Notes: a model not told the origin generated them from the sequence alone. A DNA stretch of 64,000 nucleotides from Alteriqipengyuania abyssalis (GCF_019857185.1 NZ_JAHWXP010000003.1:587501-651500), one strand, 5' to 3'. Positions 1 to 8,531 are shown, counted from the first letter of the stretch. Numbers and translations are program-made.

Positions 1-1
1 C

Positions 2-1198
2 GGCGGCAGCGACACGGTCAATGCGCTGGCGATCGGTAGCAATGGCGAGCTGCTCGCGCTCACCAGCGAAGGCGGCGTCGGCACGCTGCGACGGATCGAC
101 AGCACCTCTCTGGTCAACGATCTCGGCTCGATGGATCTCGGCCGGGTCGATGCCCGCGTGCTGGCGGTCGCCGCCGACGGCACGATCGGGGTCGGCGGCT
201 CGGCCTCCAGCGCGGTGACCGGCAACCAGCTCAACGCCATGCAGGGCGGGCGTGACGGGTTCGTCGCGCGGGTCAGCGCCGATCTGGCCACCAGCGATGT
301 CAGCTACATCGCCACCGGGGCAGACGAGCGGGTGGACAGCATCACATTCATGGGCAGCAGTCTCTACGCTGGCGGACGGACCACGGGCGACCTTGACGGG
401 ACGCGCAGCGGGACGAGCGACGGGTTCGTCGCACGGCTGGATGCCGGAACCGGCGCGATCGCCAATATCCAGCAATTCGGCCTCGCCACCCGCACGACCG
501 AGCCGGTCCGCATCGCCGCGGCCACCAGCGGATCGACCGTGCTGGGCGCGCTCGGTCTGAAGCGCGGGCGGCTCGACAGCACCGATTCCCCCCTGCTGAC
601 CGCGCAGACCAGCCTGCGCTCGGGCGACCAGTTCTCGATCAAGGTCAACGACGGAATCGCGCGACAGATCACCATCGCCGCGGACGAGACCATGGCCACC
701 TTGTCGCAGAAGATCAGCCGGATCACCGGCACCAAGGCGACCGTCACCACGCCATCGGGCGATGATGGCCGCACTCTGAGCATCACCGCAAAGGCAGGCC
801 AGGCGATCGAGCTGGTCAGTGGCGGTGAAGGGCGCGATGCGCTTGCCAAGCTGGGCCTGCCCGAAGCGAAGCTGGTCGCGCCGCCGGCCTATGACAAACG
901 CGCACCCAAGGTTCTGCCGGGCGGCAGCTACGGCCTCGACCTGACCCATGCGTTCGACATTTCGACCCGCGAGGGCGCCGCGCTTGCCACGAAACGCATC
1001 AAGAGCGCGATCTCGATGACGCAGACCGCCTATCGCTCGCTCTACTGGGACGATGGGAAGGCCGCGATCGTAAATGGCGGCGCCGGTTCCACCGGCGGCG
1101 CATCCCCGCGCCAGCTGGCGCAGATCGCAAACTATCAGGATGCGCTTGCCCGCATCAGCAGCCTTACCGCCGGGTTCAACTCCGGCGGCTTGTTCTAA
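2..1198 (+). CDS. FlaEY-like flagellar protein, 5' end outside the window
   Basis: The reading frame is open from base 2, so the start lies upstream; about 398 codons are visible. The first part carries repeated G-x-D-G-F-V-A-R units of the beta-propeller/SBBP kind. About 150 residues before the end is a segment like the flagellin-hook IN motif (FSIKVNDG followed by ITIAADET), seen in flagellins, hook-filament proteins and FlaEY of Caulobacter. It ends 23 bp before flgB on the same strand. The FlaEY assignment rests on this combination of repeat and hook-IN segment and is an inference. It could also be another flagellin-modifying or hook-associated protein. Confidence 0.6.
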   Translation, partial: GGSDTVNALAIGSNGELLALTSEGGVGTLRRIDSTSLVNDLGSMDLGRVDARVLAVAADGTIGVGGSASSAVTGNQLNAMQGGRDGFVARVSADLATSDVSYIATGADERVDSITFMGSSLYAGGRTTGDLDGTRSGTSDGFVARLDAGTGAIANIQQFGLATRTTEPVRIAAATSGSTVLGALGLKRGRLDSTDSPLLTAQTSLRSGDQFSIKVNDGIARQITIAADETMATLSQKISRITGTKATVTTPSGDDGRTLSITAKAGQAIELVSGGEGRDALAKLGLPEAKLVAPPAYDKRAPKVLPGGSYGLDLTHAFDISTREGAALATKRIKSAISMTQTAYRSLYWDDGKAAIVNGGAGSTGGASPRQLAQIANYQDALARISSLTAGFNSGGLF

Positions 1199-1221
1199 CA
1201 ACTCAGACCAGGGAGCATGGC

Positions 1222-1641
1222 ATGAGTGAAACGAGTCCAGCCCTCCTGCGGGGCATTGGTGTCGCCATGCGGCATCTTTCCGATCGCCAGCAGGTGATCG
1301 CGCAGAACATCGCCAACGGCGATACCCCCGGCTACAAGGCGCGCGAACTCGAAGCGCCCAGCTTTGCAGGGATGGTGGATGCGAACGGCGCAGGGCGCGT
1401 CGCGCGGCCCACCGTCCAGATCAGTTCCGAAATGCGCGCGCTCGGTGCGCGCCAGCAATCATCGAGCGCGATCATCCTGGACGAGAATATCGTCGAGACG
1501 AAGCCGGATGGCAACAACGTCACGCTGGAAGAACAGGTTCTGAAGCTGGGCGCGGTGCAATCCGAATTCACCGCGCTGACCAACCTCTATCGCAAGCAGA
1601 TGCAACTGCTCAAGACCGCGACCGGTCGCGGCAACGGTTGA
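1222..1641 (+). CDS. flgB: Flagellar basal-body rod protein FlgB
   Basis: FlgB is a proximal rod subunit exported by the flagellar type III apparatus. The 139-aa product has the usual family length. Its N-terminal Flg_bb_rod motif (QQVIAQNIANGDTPGYKARE, residues about 23-42) and C-terminal helix (EEQVLKLG...TNLYRKQMQLL) are typical. A GGGAG ribosome site sits just before the ATG. In most bacteria flgB is followed by flgC and fliE; here those two lie 5 kb away on the other strand, so the rod genes are split. A strong terminator follows directly, so this is the last gene of a rightward unit. Confidence 0.95.
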   Translation: MSETSPALLRGIGVAMRHLSDRQQVIAQNIANGDTPGYKARELEAPSFAGMVDANGAGRVARPTVQISSEMRALGARQQSSSAIILDENIVETKPDGNNVTLEEQVLKLGAVQSEFTALTNLYRKQMQLLKTATGRGNG

Positions 1642-1660
1642 CCCGCCCCCAAAGCAAAGC

Positions 1661-1697
1661 GACCCCGGCTGGCGTCAGTGCCAGCCGGGGTCTTTTT
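1661..1697 (+). terminator. Rho-independent terminator after flgB
   Basis: A perfect 13-bp inverted repeat (1661-1673 with 1680-1692) encloses a 6-nt loop and is followed by five T residues. It lies 19 bp past the flgB stop. Confidence 0.92.
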
Positions 1698-1754
1698 GTG
1701 CGTGTTGGAATGTCGTTCGGGATCCGACCCGTTGGTGGTCGGAGCGATCGGGCA

Positions 1755-1784
1755 ATCCCGGCCAGCCCCGAGGCTGGCCGGGAT
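1755..1784 (-). terminator. Hairpin at the end of the flgI-flgJ-flgN operon
   Basis: A perfect 13-bp inverted repeat (1755-1767 with 1772-1784) with a 4-nt loop sits 7 bp past the stop of the leftward operon. There is no clear T-run on the minus strand; on the plus strand CGTCTTATTA follows. It probably insulates the two convergent flagellar units. Confidence 0.6.
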
Positions 1785-1791
1785 CGTCTTA

Positions 1792-2214
1792 TTAGAGGCT
1801 GGTATTGACCGAGATCGGGCTGGAATCCTGCCGCCACGTCACCGAACCGGTGTCGCGGTAGCTGCAACTGGAATTCCCGGTCAGCCGCTTCGCTTCGGCC
1901 GCGACGGCATCGATCAGATCGTTGGAAAGGTCACGCTGGCGCCTGACCACGGTCGCGTTGGACATGGCCGCGGCCTGCAGCGTGCCCATCGCCTCGGTCA
2001 GCGAGGCGTCCTGCTCTGCGTCCAGATCGCGCAGCCAGTTGGGCGTTTCACGGTTGAGACGGACGATCTCGGCTTCCATCTGCGCCACCAGGCGGCGCTT
2101 GGCAGCGACGAGCTCGGCGTGGTCGGCAAGGCGTCCACGCTGGCCGAGTGCTTCGGTTTCCTCATCCATCAGCGAGGCAATCGAGCGGGCAGCATCGAGA
2201 ATTGTTTCGATCAT
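1792..2214 (-). CDS. FlgN-like flagellar export chaperone
   Basis: This 140-aa, largely helical and charged protein has the heptad-rich layout of FlgN-type chaperones, which escort hook-associated proteins to the export gate. Charged helices span residues 1-105, followed by a Ser/Thr-rich tail. Its start overlaps the stop of the flgJ-type gene by 4 bp (ATGA), so the two are translationally coupled. FlgN proteins diverge strongly, so the family call leans on size, helix pattern and position at the end of a P-ring/rod operon rather than a diagnostic motif. Confidence 0.6.
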   Translation of the reverse strand: MIETILDAARSIASLMDEETEALGQRGRLADHAELVAAKRRLVAQMEAEIVRLNRETPNWLRDLDAEQDASLTEAMGTLQAAAMSNATVVRRQRDLSNDLIDAVAAEAKRLTGNSSCSYRDTGSVTWRQDSSPISVNTSL

Positions 2215-2525
2215 TGAGAACCCTCCTGCATTTTGATCATCTGTTCCATCACCGACGGGGCCAGGCCTACGCCGCCCCGTCTGGCGATTTCCGCACCCAG
2301 CTTTTCAGCCAGGACTCCGCGAAATATCTGCTCGGCATGGCCGCCGGAGAACTCGTCCCCCATTTCGACGCTCTCGAGCATGAGCTTGGACATTTCGCCG
2401 AGGAAAACCGCTTCGAATTCCTCGGCCGTCTTGGCGATCTCGGCGCGCGATGCGCCGGGCGATGCGCCGCTGGGCACCGCCGCCGGCAGCCCCTGAAAGG
2501 GCGTGGCTGAAGCTGCGCTTGTCAT
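2211..2525 (-). CDS. flgJ: Rod-binding protein, FlgJ N-terminal domain only
   Basis: The 104-aa protein matches the rod-binding half of FlgJ: a Ser/Ala-rich lead, then AEEFEAVFLGEM (about residues 34-45), a GGHAEQIFRG segment and a helical tail with GVGLAPSVMEQM. It acts as a rod cap or scaffold in the periplasm. The muramidase domain fused to FlgJ in enterobacteria is absent, as is usual in alphaproteobacteria, so another enzyme must open the cell wall. Starts and stops overlap by 4 bp with both flgI upstream and the flgN-like gene downstream. Confidence 0.88.
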   Translation of the reverse strand: MTSAASATPFQGLPAAVPSGASPGASRAEIAKTAEEFEAVFLGEMSKLMLESVEMGDEFSGGHAEQIFRGVLAEKLGAEIARRGGVGLAPSVMEQMIKMQEGSQ

Positions 2526-3628
2526 TGGATCGTGATCTCCGCCTGCAGAGCACCCGCGCCCTTGAGTGCGTGAAGGATCGTGATCAGGTCGCGCGGCGAC
2601 ACGCCCAGCCGATTGAGGCCGTTGACCAGCGACTGGAGCGAGGTGCCCTGCTCCAGCATCGCAAGCGAGGCCCCGCTGCCGTCATCCACCTCCAGCCGGG
2701 TGCGCGGCACCACGGTGGTCTCTCCGCCGGAGAACGGTCCGGGCTGCGATACGATCGGGCTTTCGGCGACGCTGATCGTCAGCCCGCCCTGTGCGATCGC
2801 CACCGGGCTGATCCGCACGTCGGAGGTCATGACGACCGTGCCCGCCGCCTCGTTCACGACGATCCGCGCAGGCTGGTCGACATCGACCGGGAGGTTCTCG
2901 ATCTCGGGCAGGAGCTGGAGAAGCGAGCCGCCATAGCCGCCCGCCCCGCCCAGCTCGACCGTCGCCGGATCGAGCATGCGTGCCGCGCCCGGGAAGCGCT
3001 GGTTGATCGCCCTTACGATACGATCGGCGGTGGTGAAATCGGGGTTCTTGAGCGCCAGTTTGAGGCTGTCCGCACTGCCCAGCACATAGGGAACCTCACG
3101 CTCGACAATCGCGCCACCGGCGATCCGCGCGGAGGTCGAAACACCGCGGCTGATGCTGGCACCTGCGCCCTGAGCCTTGAAGCCAGAGACGGCGAGCGGG
3201 CCCTGAGCGACCGCGAAGATCTCTCCGTTCAGGGCGCGCAGGGGGGAGATGAGCAGCGTGCCGCCCTGCAGGCTGGTCGCATCGCCCATCGCGGAGACCT
3301 GCACGTCGATCCGCGAACCGGCCCGCGCGAAAGGCGGCAGGGTCGCGGTGACGGTGACGGCGGCGACGTTCTTGGTCCGCAACTGCATGTCGCGCACGCT
3401 CACGCCCATGCGTTCGAGCATGGATTGCAGCGATTCCTCGGTAAACGGGACGTTGCGGGTGCGGTCTCCGGTCCCGGCGAGACCGACCACGAGGCCGTAG
3501 CCGACCAGCTGGTTCGTGCGCACGTTCTCGACATCGACGATGTCCTTGATCCGCGAACCTGACTGGGCCTGCGCGGGCGCTGCGAGAAGCAGGGCCAAAG
3601 CTGTGACGACCATTGTCACGATGCGCAT
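2522..3628 (-). CDS. flgI: Flagellar P-ring protein FlgI
   Basis: FlgI builds the periplasmic P-ring around the rod. I place the start at the ATG at 3628, which has AGGAGC six bases upstream and gives a clean signal peptide (MRIVTMVVTALALLLAAPAQA); the frame is open to an earlier ATG at 3661 that lacks this. The mature part begins SRIKDIVDVENVRTNQLVGY, the standard FlgI opening, and continues through GLAGTGD and the C-terminal LNRLGVSPRDLITILHALK. About 368 aa is normal for the family. It is the first gene of flgI-flgJ-flgN and faces fliX. Confidence 0.96.
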   Translation of the reverse strand: MRIVTMVVTALALLLAAPAQAQSGSRIKDIVDVENVRTNQLVGYGLVVGLAGTGDRTRNVPFTEESLQSMLERMGVSVRDMQLRTKNVAAVTVTATLPPFARAGSRIDVQVSAMGDATSLQGGTLLISPLRALNGEIFAVAQGPLAVSGFKAQGAGASISRGVSTSARIAGGAIVEREVPYVLGSADSLKLALKNPDFTTADRIVRAINQRFPGAARMLDPATVELGGAGGYGGSLLQLLPEIENLPVDVDQPARIVVNEAAGTVVMTSDVRISPVAIAQGGLTISVAESPIVSQPGPFSGGETTVVPRTRLEVDDGSGASLAMLEQGTSLQSLVNGLNRLGVSPRDLITILHALKGAGALQAEITIQ

Positions 3629-3711
3629 ATTCTCGCTCCTGTTTACCAAAATGGCTTCCATTTCTTATAGAATAGAGGAGGACAAGAATCGCACTTTGGT
3701 AGGAGTTTATC
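3629..3711. promoter_or_regulatory. Divergent fliX/flgI promoter region
   Basis: This 83-bp AT-rich interval between two divergent flagellar genes must hold both promoters. Around 3673-3684 is a TATAGAAT-like stretch that reads TATAAG on the minus strand. I could not identify a convincing -24/-12 sigma-54 element. Ribosome sites for flgI (AGGAG near 3636) and fliX (AGGAG at 3701) bound it. In Caulobacter fliX and flgI are also divergent. Confidence 0.5.
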
Positions 3712-4128
3712 GTGCAGATCAGCGCGCTTTTGCCTGCCCCGGCCTTGCTTGCGGGGTTCGCCCGCAAGACCCCGACGTTCAGCGTCGGGGAAGAACCGGA
3801 CGTGCCCACCGCACAGGTGCCGCAGCAGCCTGCCGTCCAGCCTGGCCAGCCGCTTGGTTCGGTGCAGATGCTGGTGACTCTTGCCGCCTATGATCCAGAC
3901 CGCGAACGCCGCCGGCAGATGGCCGAACAGGGCTGCGACGGTCTCGACGCGCTCGAAGCGCTGCAGGTGGAACTGGCCACCGGCGAGGTGACGCCAGAAC
4001 GGCTGGAGCAGCTGGCCGAATGGGTCGCTCAGGTCGAGCAGCCCGCCGATCCTGTGCTTGCCGAAATCATCGCCGATATCGAACTGCGCGTGCGCGTCGA
4101 ACTGGCGAAATTCGATATCGAGGTCTAG
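3712..4128 (+). CDS. fliX: Class II flagellar assembly regulator FliX
   Basis: FliX links completion of the early flagellar structure to sigma-54 activator (FlbD) activity in Caulobacter. The 138-aa product has a Pro-rich variable N-terminal third and a conserved C-terminal part: D-R-E-R-R-R-Q-M, a G-x-D-A-L-x-A-L-Q-like stretch, and the ending EIIADIELRVRVELAK. It starts at GTG with AGGAG at 3701 correctly spaced. The divergent placement next to flgI is the same as in Caulobacter and supports the call. FlbD itself is not in this window. Confidence 0.88.
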   Translation: MQISALLPAPALLAGFARKTPTFSVGEEPDVPTAQVPQQPAVQPGQPLGSVQMLVTLAAYDPDRERRRQMAEQGCDGLDALEALQVELATGEVTPERLEQLAEWVAQVEQPADPVLAEIIADIELRVRVELAKFDIEV

Positions 4129-4173
4129 GCCCTCGCCCACCGGCACAAGGCACGGGGCACAAAGGCGCGGTTC

Positions 4174-5238
4174 CTACCGCCCGCCTTGCGCAAGCTTCAT
4201 CACGTAGGAGATGATTTCGGCCACGGCGAGGTAATGCTCTGCCGGGATCGGCTGATCGAGCTTGGCGCTGGCGTGCAGTGCACGCGCGAGCGGCGGTTTC
4301 TCGATGATCGGAATGTTATTGTCTTTCGCGATCTCGCGGATCTTCAGCGCAACCGCGTCGACACCCTTGGCGACCACGACCGGCGCGGCCATCGCGCCGT
4401 GATCGTACTGCAGCGCGACCGCATAGTGGGTCGGGTTGACGATCACCACGCTCGCCTGCGGGACCTTGGTCATCATCCGCCGCTTGGCGCGTTCCATCCT
4501 GATCGCGCGCACCTTGGCCTTGATCAGCGGGTCGCCCTCGGCATCCTTGTGCTCGTCCTTGATCTCCTGCAGCGACATCCGCATCTTCTTCAGGAAGGCG
4601 CGCCGCTGATAGACGAAATCGGCGGCGGCGAGCGCGGCGACCATGATCGTCGCGGCCATGACCATCCGGAACACCAGATCCGCCGCGACCTTGCCGACCG
4701 CGTGCGAGGGCGCCCCGACCAGTGTTTCGATCCCGCGCGCATGCGGCCACACCACGATCAGCGCGACCCCGGCAACGAGGCCGAACTTCGCCAGCGTCTT
4801 GGCAAACTCCACCAGACCCTGCTTGCCGAACATGCGCTTCAGGCCCGAGCCGGGGTTAACCTTGCTCCATTTGATCTTGAGGCGCGACAGGGCCAGCGTG
4901 GGCCGACCTTGCAGGAACAGCGTGAGCAGCGCGAAGAACATCAGCATGCCGAGCAGCGGGCCCAGCGCGAGCCCGACCTGGCCCATCAGCAGGGCGGCAA
5001 AGGTCTGTCCGCTACCGCGAACATCCAGCTCGTCCGCCCCGCCCCACAGGCTGACGAAGACCGTCAGCATGCGCGAGACCGACCATGCGCCCATCCCGCC
5101 CATCACCACGATCGCGGCGACGAACATGCTCGCGTGGCGCATCTCCGGCGCGCTGGCGACGTCGCCCTTCTTGCGCGCATCGTCGAGCTTCTTGTCGGTT
5201 GGGTCGTGCGTCTTCTCGCCGGAATCGGATTGCGACAT
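4174..5238 (-). CDS. flhB: Flagellar export gate protein and substrate switch FlhB
   Basis: FlhB is an inner-membrane component of the flagellar type III export gate that switches export from rod/hook to filament substrates. The 354-aa protein opens with the family's GEKTHDPTDKKLDDARKKG, has four hydrophobic segments between residues about 35 and 210, and a cytoplasmic domain with the autocleavage site NPTH at residues 268-271. It ends the leftward fliE-fliQ-fliR-flhB group, only 3 bp after fliR. All key residues are present. Confidence 0.97.
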   Translation of the reverse strand: MSQSDSGEKTHDPTDKKLDDARKKGDVASAPEMRHASMFVAAIVVMGGMGAWSVSRMLTVFVSLWGGADELDVRGSGQTFAALLMGQVGLALGPLLGMLMFFALLTLFLQGRPTLALSRLKIKWSKVNPGSGLKRMFGKQGLVEFAKTLAKFGLVAGVALIVVWPHARGIETLVGAPSHAVGKVAADLVFRMVMAATIMVAALAAADFVYQRRAFLKKMRMSLQEIKDEHKDAEGDPLIKAKVRAIRMERAKRRMMTKVPQASVVIVNPTHYAVALQYDHGAMAAPVVVAKGVDAVALKIREIAKDNNIPIIEKPPLARALHASAKLDQPIPAEHYLAVAEIISYVMKLAQGGR

Positions 5239-5241
5239 CGA

Positions 5242-5991
5242 TCAGACCCAGCCCTGCTGAACCCATTCGGCCATCGCCATCGCAAAGCCCATCAGCACCG
5301 CGCCCAGCGTTGCGCCAAACAGCGCCAGGCCGAGCAGGATATTGAGCGGCTGGGCGATGAAGAAGACCTGGATGGTGGGGGCAAGACGCGCGGCGAGGCC
5401 GAGCGCGACGTTGAACACGATGCCGTAGACCACCAGCGGCGCGGCGAGCGAGAAGCCCAGCTCCATCGATCGGGTGGTGGTGGCGATCGCCAGTTGCGCG
5501 AAATCGGCTGCGGGCGGCAGGCCGCCCACCGGGAAGACGAGGTAGCTGTTGACCATCGCGGCGATCCACAGGTGATGCACGCCGAGAGAAAAGCACACGA
5601 TAACCGCCGCCACGCTGACCAGCTTGGCGATCACCGGCAATTGCCCGCCCAGCGCCGCATCGGGCATCACGGCAGAGGTCAGGCCGGTCTGCAGGCTGAT
5701 GATCGATCCTGCGATGGTGATGGCAAGAAACATGATCCGTACGATCGCGCCCAGCGCCAGCCCCGTCAGCAGCTCTGCGAAGGCGGTTGCCGCCAGGTTG
5801 ACGGCGTTGCCCGTAGGGGGCACCTGCGGCCCGAGCATGCCGAACAGGCCGAGCGAAATGCCCAGCGCAACCAGGAGGCGGATGCGCCCGGGCACTGCGT
5901 CGTCGGAGAAGGCAGGCAAAACCATCAGCATCGCGCCCAGACGGGCGAATACCACCAGGAAGCCCTCCACCTGTGCGGGCAAGTCTCCCAT
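5242..5991 (-). CDS. fliR: Flagellar export gate protein FliR
   Basis: FliR is an inner-membrane export-gate subunit. From the ATG at 5991 (MGDLPAQVEGFLVVFARLGAM) it gives about 249 aa with six hydrophobic segments, normal for FliR. The longer frame reaching 6048 would run into fliQ and lacks family residues. It begins 4 bp after the fliQ stop and ends 3 bp before flhB. Characteristic sequences include FARLGAMLMVLPAFS near the N terminus and a FSLAAPLVVYG helix. Confidence 0.95.
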   Translation of the reverse strand: MGDLPAQVEGFLVVFARLGAMLMVLPAFSDDAVPGRIRLLVALGISLGLFGMLGPQVPPTGNAVNLAATAFAELLTGLALGAIVRIMFLAITIAGSIISLQTGLTSAVMPDAALGGQLPVIAKLVSVAAVIVCFSLGVHHLWIAAMVNSYLVFPVGGLPPAADFAQLAIATTTRSMELGFSLAAPLVVYGIVFNVALGLAARLAPTIQVFFIAQPLNILLGLALFGATLGAVLMGFAMAMAEWVQQGWV

Positions 5992-5995
5992 TGCC

Positions 5996-6259
5996 TCAGC
6001 CGGCCACGATCCGGTCGGAGACCTGCGCCATGAAATTGCCCATGGCATCGCCGATCATCGGCAGGCACAGCAGCAGGACGAAGCCCATCACGAACAGCTT
6101 GGGCACGAAGGTAAGCGTCATCTCCTGAATTTGCGTGAGCGCCTGCAACAGGCCGATCGCCACACCGATCACCAGCGAGGTGAACAGCATGGGGCCGCTG
6201 ATCGTGAGGATCACGATCAGCGCCGCATGGGCGATCTGGATGGCGTCGGTAGAGGTCAT
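5996..6259 (-). CDS. fliQ: Flagellar export gate protein FliQ
   Basis: An 87-aa protein with two long hydrophobic helices (about residues 12-38 and 50-75), matching FliQ in length and in the central GLLQALTQIQEMTLTFVPK motif, the best-conserved part of the family. The start is set at the ATG at 6259 (MTSTDAIQ); upstream codons in the frame are fliE-side sequence without homology. It lies between fliE and fliR with short gaps, so the export-gate genes are co-transcribed. Confidence 0.95.
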   Translation of the reverse strand: MTSTDAIQIAHAALIVILTISGPMLFTSLVIGVAIGLLQALTQIQEMTLTFVPKLFVMGFVLLLCLPMIGDAMGNFMAQVSDRIVAG

Positions 6260-6278
6260 GTTCGCGGCCCGATCGCGA

Positions 6279-6608
6279 CTAGATCTGCATCCGCATGATC
6301 TCGCCATAGGCGCTGACCACGCGATCGCGCACGGCAACCACCGTGTCGAGGGCGGTTTCGGCGGCACCAATGGCGGTGACCACGTCGATCAGGTCGCCCT
6401 TGCCCGCGACCTGGCGAATGCTCGCCTGCTCGGCCGTATGCAGCTTGCCCGAAGTATCGGCGACGAGCCCCGATACCAGATCGCCGAAGCTGCCGCCGTC
6501 TTCACCGCCGGGGGCAGCCTTGCCCGCAAGGCCGCCGGGCTTGGAAACGGGAATCCCGGCAAGACCACCGCCATATGCGGTCGCTGCGTCGTAAGCACTG
6601 ATGGACAT
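6279..6608 (-). CDS. fliE: Flagellar hook-basal body complex protein FliE
   Basis: FliE joins the MS-ring to the rod. The 109-aa product has a Gly-rich N-terminal third, a helical middle (FGDLVSGLVADTSGKLHTAEQAS) and the family's C-terminal signature with A-A-E-T-A-L, V-V-A-V-R-D-R-V-V-S-A-Y-x-E-I-M-R-M-x-I. It follows flgC by 11 bp. Confidence 0.93.
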   Translation of the reverse strand: MSISAYDAATAYGGGLAGIPVSKPGGLAGKAAPGGEDGGSFGDLVSGLVADTSGKLHTAEQASIRQVAGKGDLIDVVTAIGAAETALDTVVAVRDRVVSAYGEIMRMQI

Positions 6609-6619
6609 CTGGGCGTTCC

Positions 6620-7027
6620 TTACTTGAGGAGATCGATCGTGCGCATCGTCAGGCTGCGTGCCGCTTCGATGGCGTTGAGATTGGCTTCGTAGGATCGCTG
6701 GGCGGACTTCATGTCCGCGCTTTCGATCAGCGAATTGACGTTGGGCATCTTCACGTAGCCATCGGCATCCGCGGCCGGGTTGCCGGGCTGGTGAACCCGG
6801 GTGAAGTCGGACTGGTCGGCCTGGATGCCGGTGATTTCCACCGTGGTGGCGCCGCTGGTGCGGTCCAGCGCGGCACGGAAGGTCGGCACCTTACGGCGAT
6901 AGGGGTCGCCTCCCGGCGTGTCGGCGACGGAATTGGCATTCGCCAGATTCTCGGCGATGACACGCATGCGGAGGGTCTGGGCGCGAAGCCCTGCTGCGGA
7001 AACGCCGATCGAACTATCAAGAGACAT
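6620..7027 (-). CDS. flgC: Flagellar basal-body rod protein FlgC
   Basis: FlgC is a proximal rod subunit. From the ATG at 7027 the product is 135 aa and begins MSLDSSIGVSAAGLRAQTLR, followed by the rod signature VIAENLANANS; the C-terminal MKSAQRSYEANLNAIEAARS is typical. The frame extends to an earlier ATG at 7069 that adds a non-homologous, His/Arg-rich lead. It is the first gene of flgC-fliE-fliQ-fliR-flhB and is divergent from fliN. Confidence 0.95.
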   Translation of the reverse strand: MSLDSSIGVSAAGLRAQTLRMRVIAENLANANSVADTPGGDPYRRKVPTFRAALDRTSGATTVEITGIQADQSDFTRVHQPGNPAADADGYVKMPNVNSLIESADMKSAQRSYEANLNAIEAARSLTMRTIDLLK

Positions 7028-7149
7028 TGTGTGGCCCCGGTTGTGGTGCGCCGAGCGGCGCTGACACACTACTGATAGGAAAATATTGCCTAGCCCGGGG
7101 CGGGGGGCAGGACTTTTCTTCCTAGAATGCGGGCAAGGAGTTTGTTGCC

Positions 7150-7383
7150 ATGTCCGTACTTGATGATGTCCCGGTGGAATGCACCATCGCGCTGGGTTCC
7201 ACGACCCTGCCGATCAAGCAGATCCTCAAGCTGTCGCGCGGGGCGACCATTCCCCTCGACTGCAACGAGGACGACCCCACGCTTATCTATATAAATGGTC
7301 AGCTGATCGCGAAGGGGCAGATCCTTGTCGAAGGCGACAAGATGCTGCTGGAGATCAGCACCCTCGTGAAGCGGGGGCGCTAG
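7150..7383 (+). CDS. fliN: Flagellar motor switch protein FliN
   Basis: FliN forms part of the cytoplasmic C-ring that sets rotation direction and receives export substrates. At 77 aa this version is essentially only the SpoA domain: VPVECTIALGSTTLPIKQIL, LSRGATIPLD, and the C-terminal GQLIAKGQILVEGDKMLLEI. Many FliN proteins have a longer N-terminal extension, absent here. AAGGAG lies about 9 bases before the ATG. It opens the rightward fliN-fliO-fliP unit. Confidence 0.93.
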   Translation: MSVLDDVPVECTIALGSTTLPIKQILKLSRGATIPLDCNEDDPTLIYINGQLIAKGQILVEGDKMLLEISTLVKRGR

Positions 7384-7384
7384 G

Positions 7385-7792
7385 ATGGACACTCTGGTCC
7401 TGTTTCGCACCTTTGGCGCGCTCACTCTCCTGCTCGGCCTGCTGTCGGGCGCGCTGTGGGCGGTGCGACGGTTCGACATCCGCCTGCCCGGTGCGGTCAC
7501 CCGTCAGCCCGACCGGCGGCTGGAACTGGTCGAGCGGCTGGGCCTGGACCAGCGCCGCTCGGCCGTGCTGATCCGGCGCGACGATCGCGAGCATCTGCTG
7601 ATCATCTCCCCGGAAGGGCAGCTGCTGGTCGAAACGCTCGAAGCGCGACCGCGCAAGCCCGCACCGCTTTCGCCGGAGCGCACCCCGCGCGCGCTTCCGG
7701 AATCCTTTACCGCATTGCTCGACCGCAAGCTTGCCGTGCCTGGAAACATCTCGTCGCGCCTTGCGAAGCCCGGCTCCAAGCGAAAGAACTGA
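7385..7792 (+). CDS. fliO: FliO-like flagellar biosynthesis protein
   Basis: This 135-aa protein has one N-terminal membrane segment (about residues 7-27) and a short cytoplasmic domain with RLELVERLGLDQRRSAVLIRRDDREHLLII. That is the FliO pattern of a single anchor followed by a small beta-rich domain. FliO is poorly conserved, so its place between fliN and fliP (1-bp gaps on both sides) carries much of the weight. It assists FliP assembly into the export gate. Confidence 0.85.
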   Translation: MDTLVLFRTFGALTLLLGLLSGALWAVRRFDIRLPGAVTRQPDRRLELVERLGLDQRRSAVLIRRDDREHLLIISPEGQLLVETLEARPRKPAPLSPERTPRALPESFTALLDRKLAVPGNISSRLAKPGSKRKN

Positions 7793-7793
7793 C

Positions 7794-8531
7794 ATGATCT
7801 TCCGCCAATTCCTCCGCGCCGCGACCGGCGCGACCGTGCTGCTGATCCCGGGACACGCCCTGGCGCAGTCCGCCACGTTCGACTTGGGTGGCGGCGGCTC
7901 GATGTCGGGCAGCGTGATCCAGCTGGTCCTGATGCTGACCGTGCTGAGCCTTGCGCCCGGCATCCTGATGACGGTCACCTCTTTCACCCGCATCGTGGTG
8001 GCCCTGTCGCTGCTGCGCACCGGGATCGGCGCGCCCGGCGTGCCGCCCAACCCGGTGATCATCAGCCTCGCCCTGTTCCTGTCGTTCTTCGTCATGGCGC
8101 CGACCTTCGAAAAGGCATGGGAAGACGGCGTGACCCCCTACACGCAGGGAGAGATCGGCGAAGAAGAAGCGTTCGCGCGGACCTCCGCCCCCTTCCGCCA
8201 GTTCATGCTCAGCCAAGTCAACCAGAGCGATCTGGAACTGTTCGTCGAGCTTTCGGGCAAGCCTGCGCCCAGCCGCAGCGAACTCGCCATGTCGACGCTG
8301 GTGCCGGCCTTCATGATTTCCGAACTGCGGCGCGGGTTCGAAATCGGGTTCCTGTTGCTGCTGCCGTTCCTCATCATCGACCTTGCGGTTTCCGCCGTGC
8401 TGATGGCGATGGGGATGATGATGCTGCCACCACCCACCATATCGCTACCGATGAAGATCGTGTTCTTCGTGCTGGTCGATGGCTGGGCGCTGGTTGCGGG
8501 CTCGCTGGTCAAAAGTTTCGGGGGCGGCTGA
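7794..8531 (+). CDS. fliP: Flagellar export gate protein FliP
   Basis: FliP forms the core of the export gate with FliQ and FliR. The ATG at 7794, one base after the fliO stop, gives 245 aa starting with a signal peptide (MIFRQFLRAATGATVLLIPGHALAQ). Family signatures follow: LMTVTSFTRIVVALSLLRTG, PPNPVIISLALFLSFFVM, and the C-terminal GFLLLLPFLIIDLAV with MMMLPPPTISLPMKI. A frame extension to 7731 overlaps fliO and is rejected. Confidence 0.97.
   Translation: MIFRQFLRAATGATVLLIPGHALAQSATFDLGGGGSMSGSVIQLVLMLTVLSLAPGILMTVTSFTRIVVALSLLRTGIGAPGVPPNPVIISLALFLSFFVMAPTFEKAWEDGVTPYTQGEIGEEEAFARTSAPFRQFMLSQVNQSDLELFVELSGKPAPSRSELAMSTLVPAFMISELRRGFEIGFLLLLPFLIIDLAVSAVLMAMGMMMLPPPTISLPMKIVFFVLVDGWALVAGSLVKSFGGG

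Noticed and set aside
4186-6033. A 615-codon frame on the plus strand across flhB and fliR
   Set aside because: Antisense shadow with extreme Arg/His content; flhB and fliR on the minus strand account for the region.
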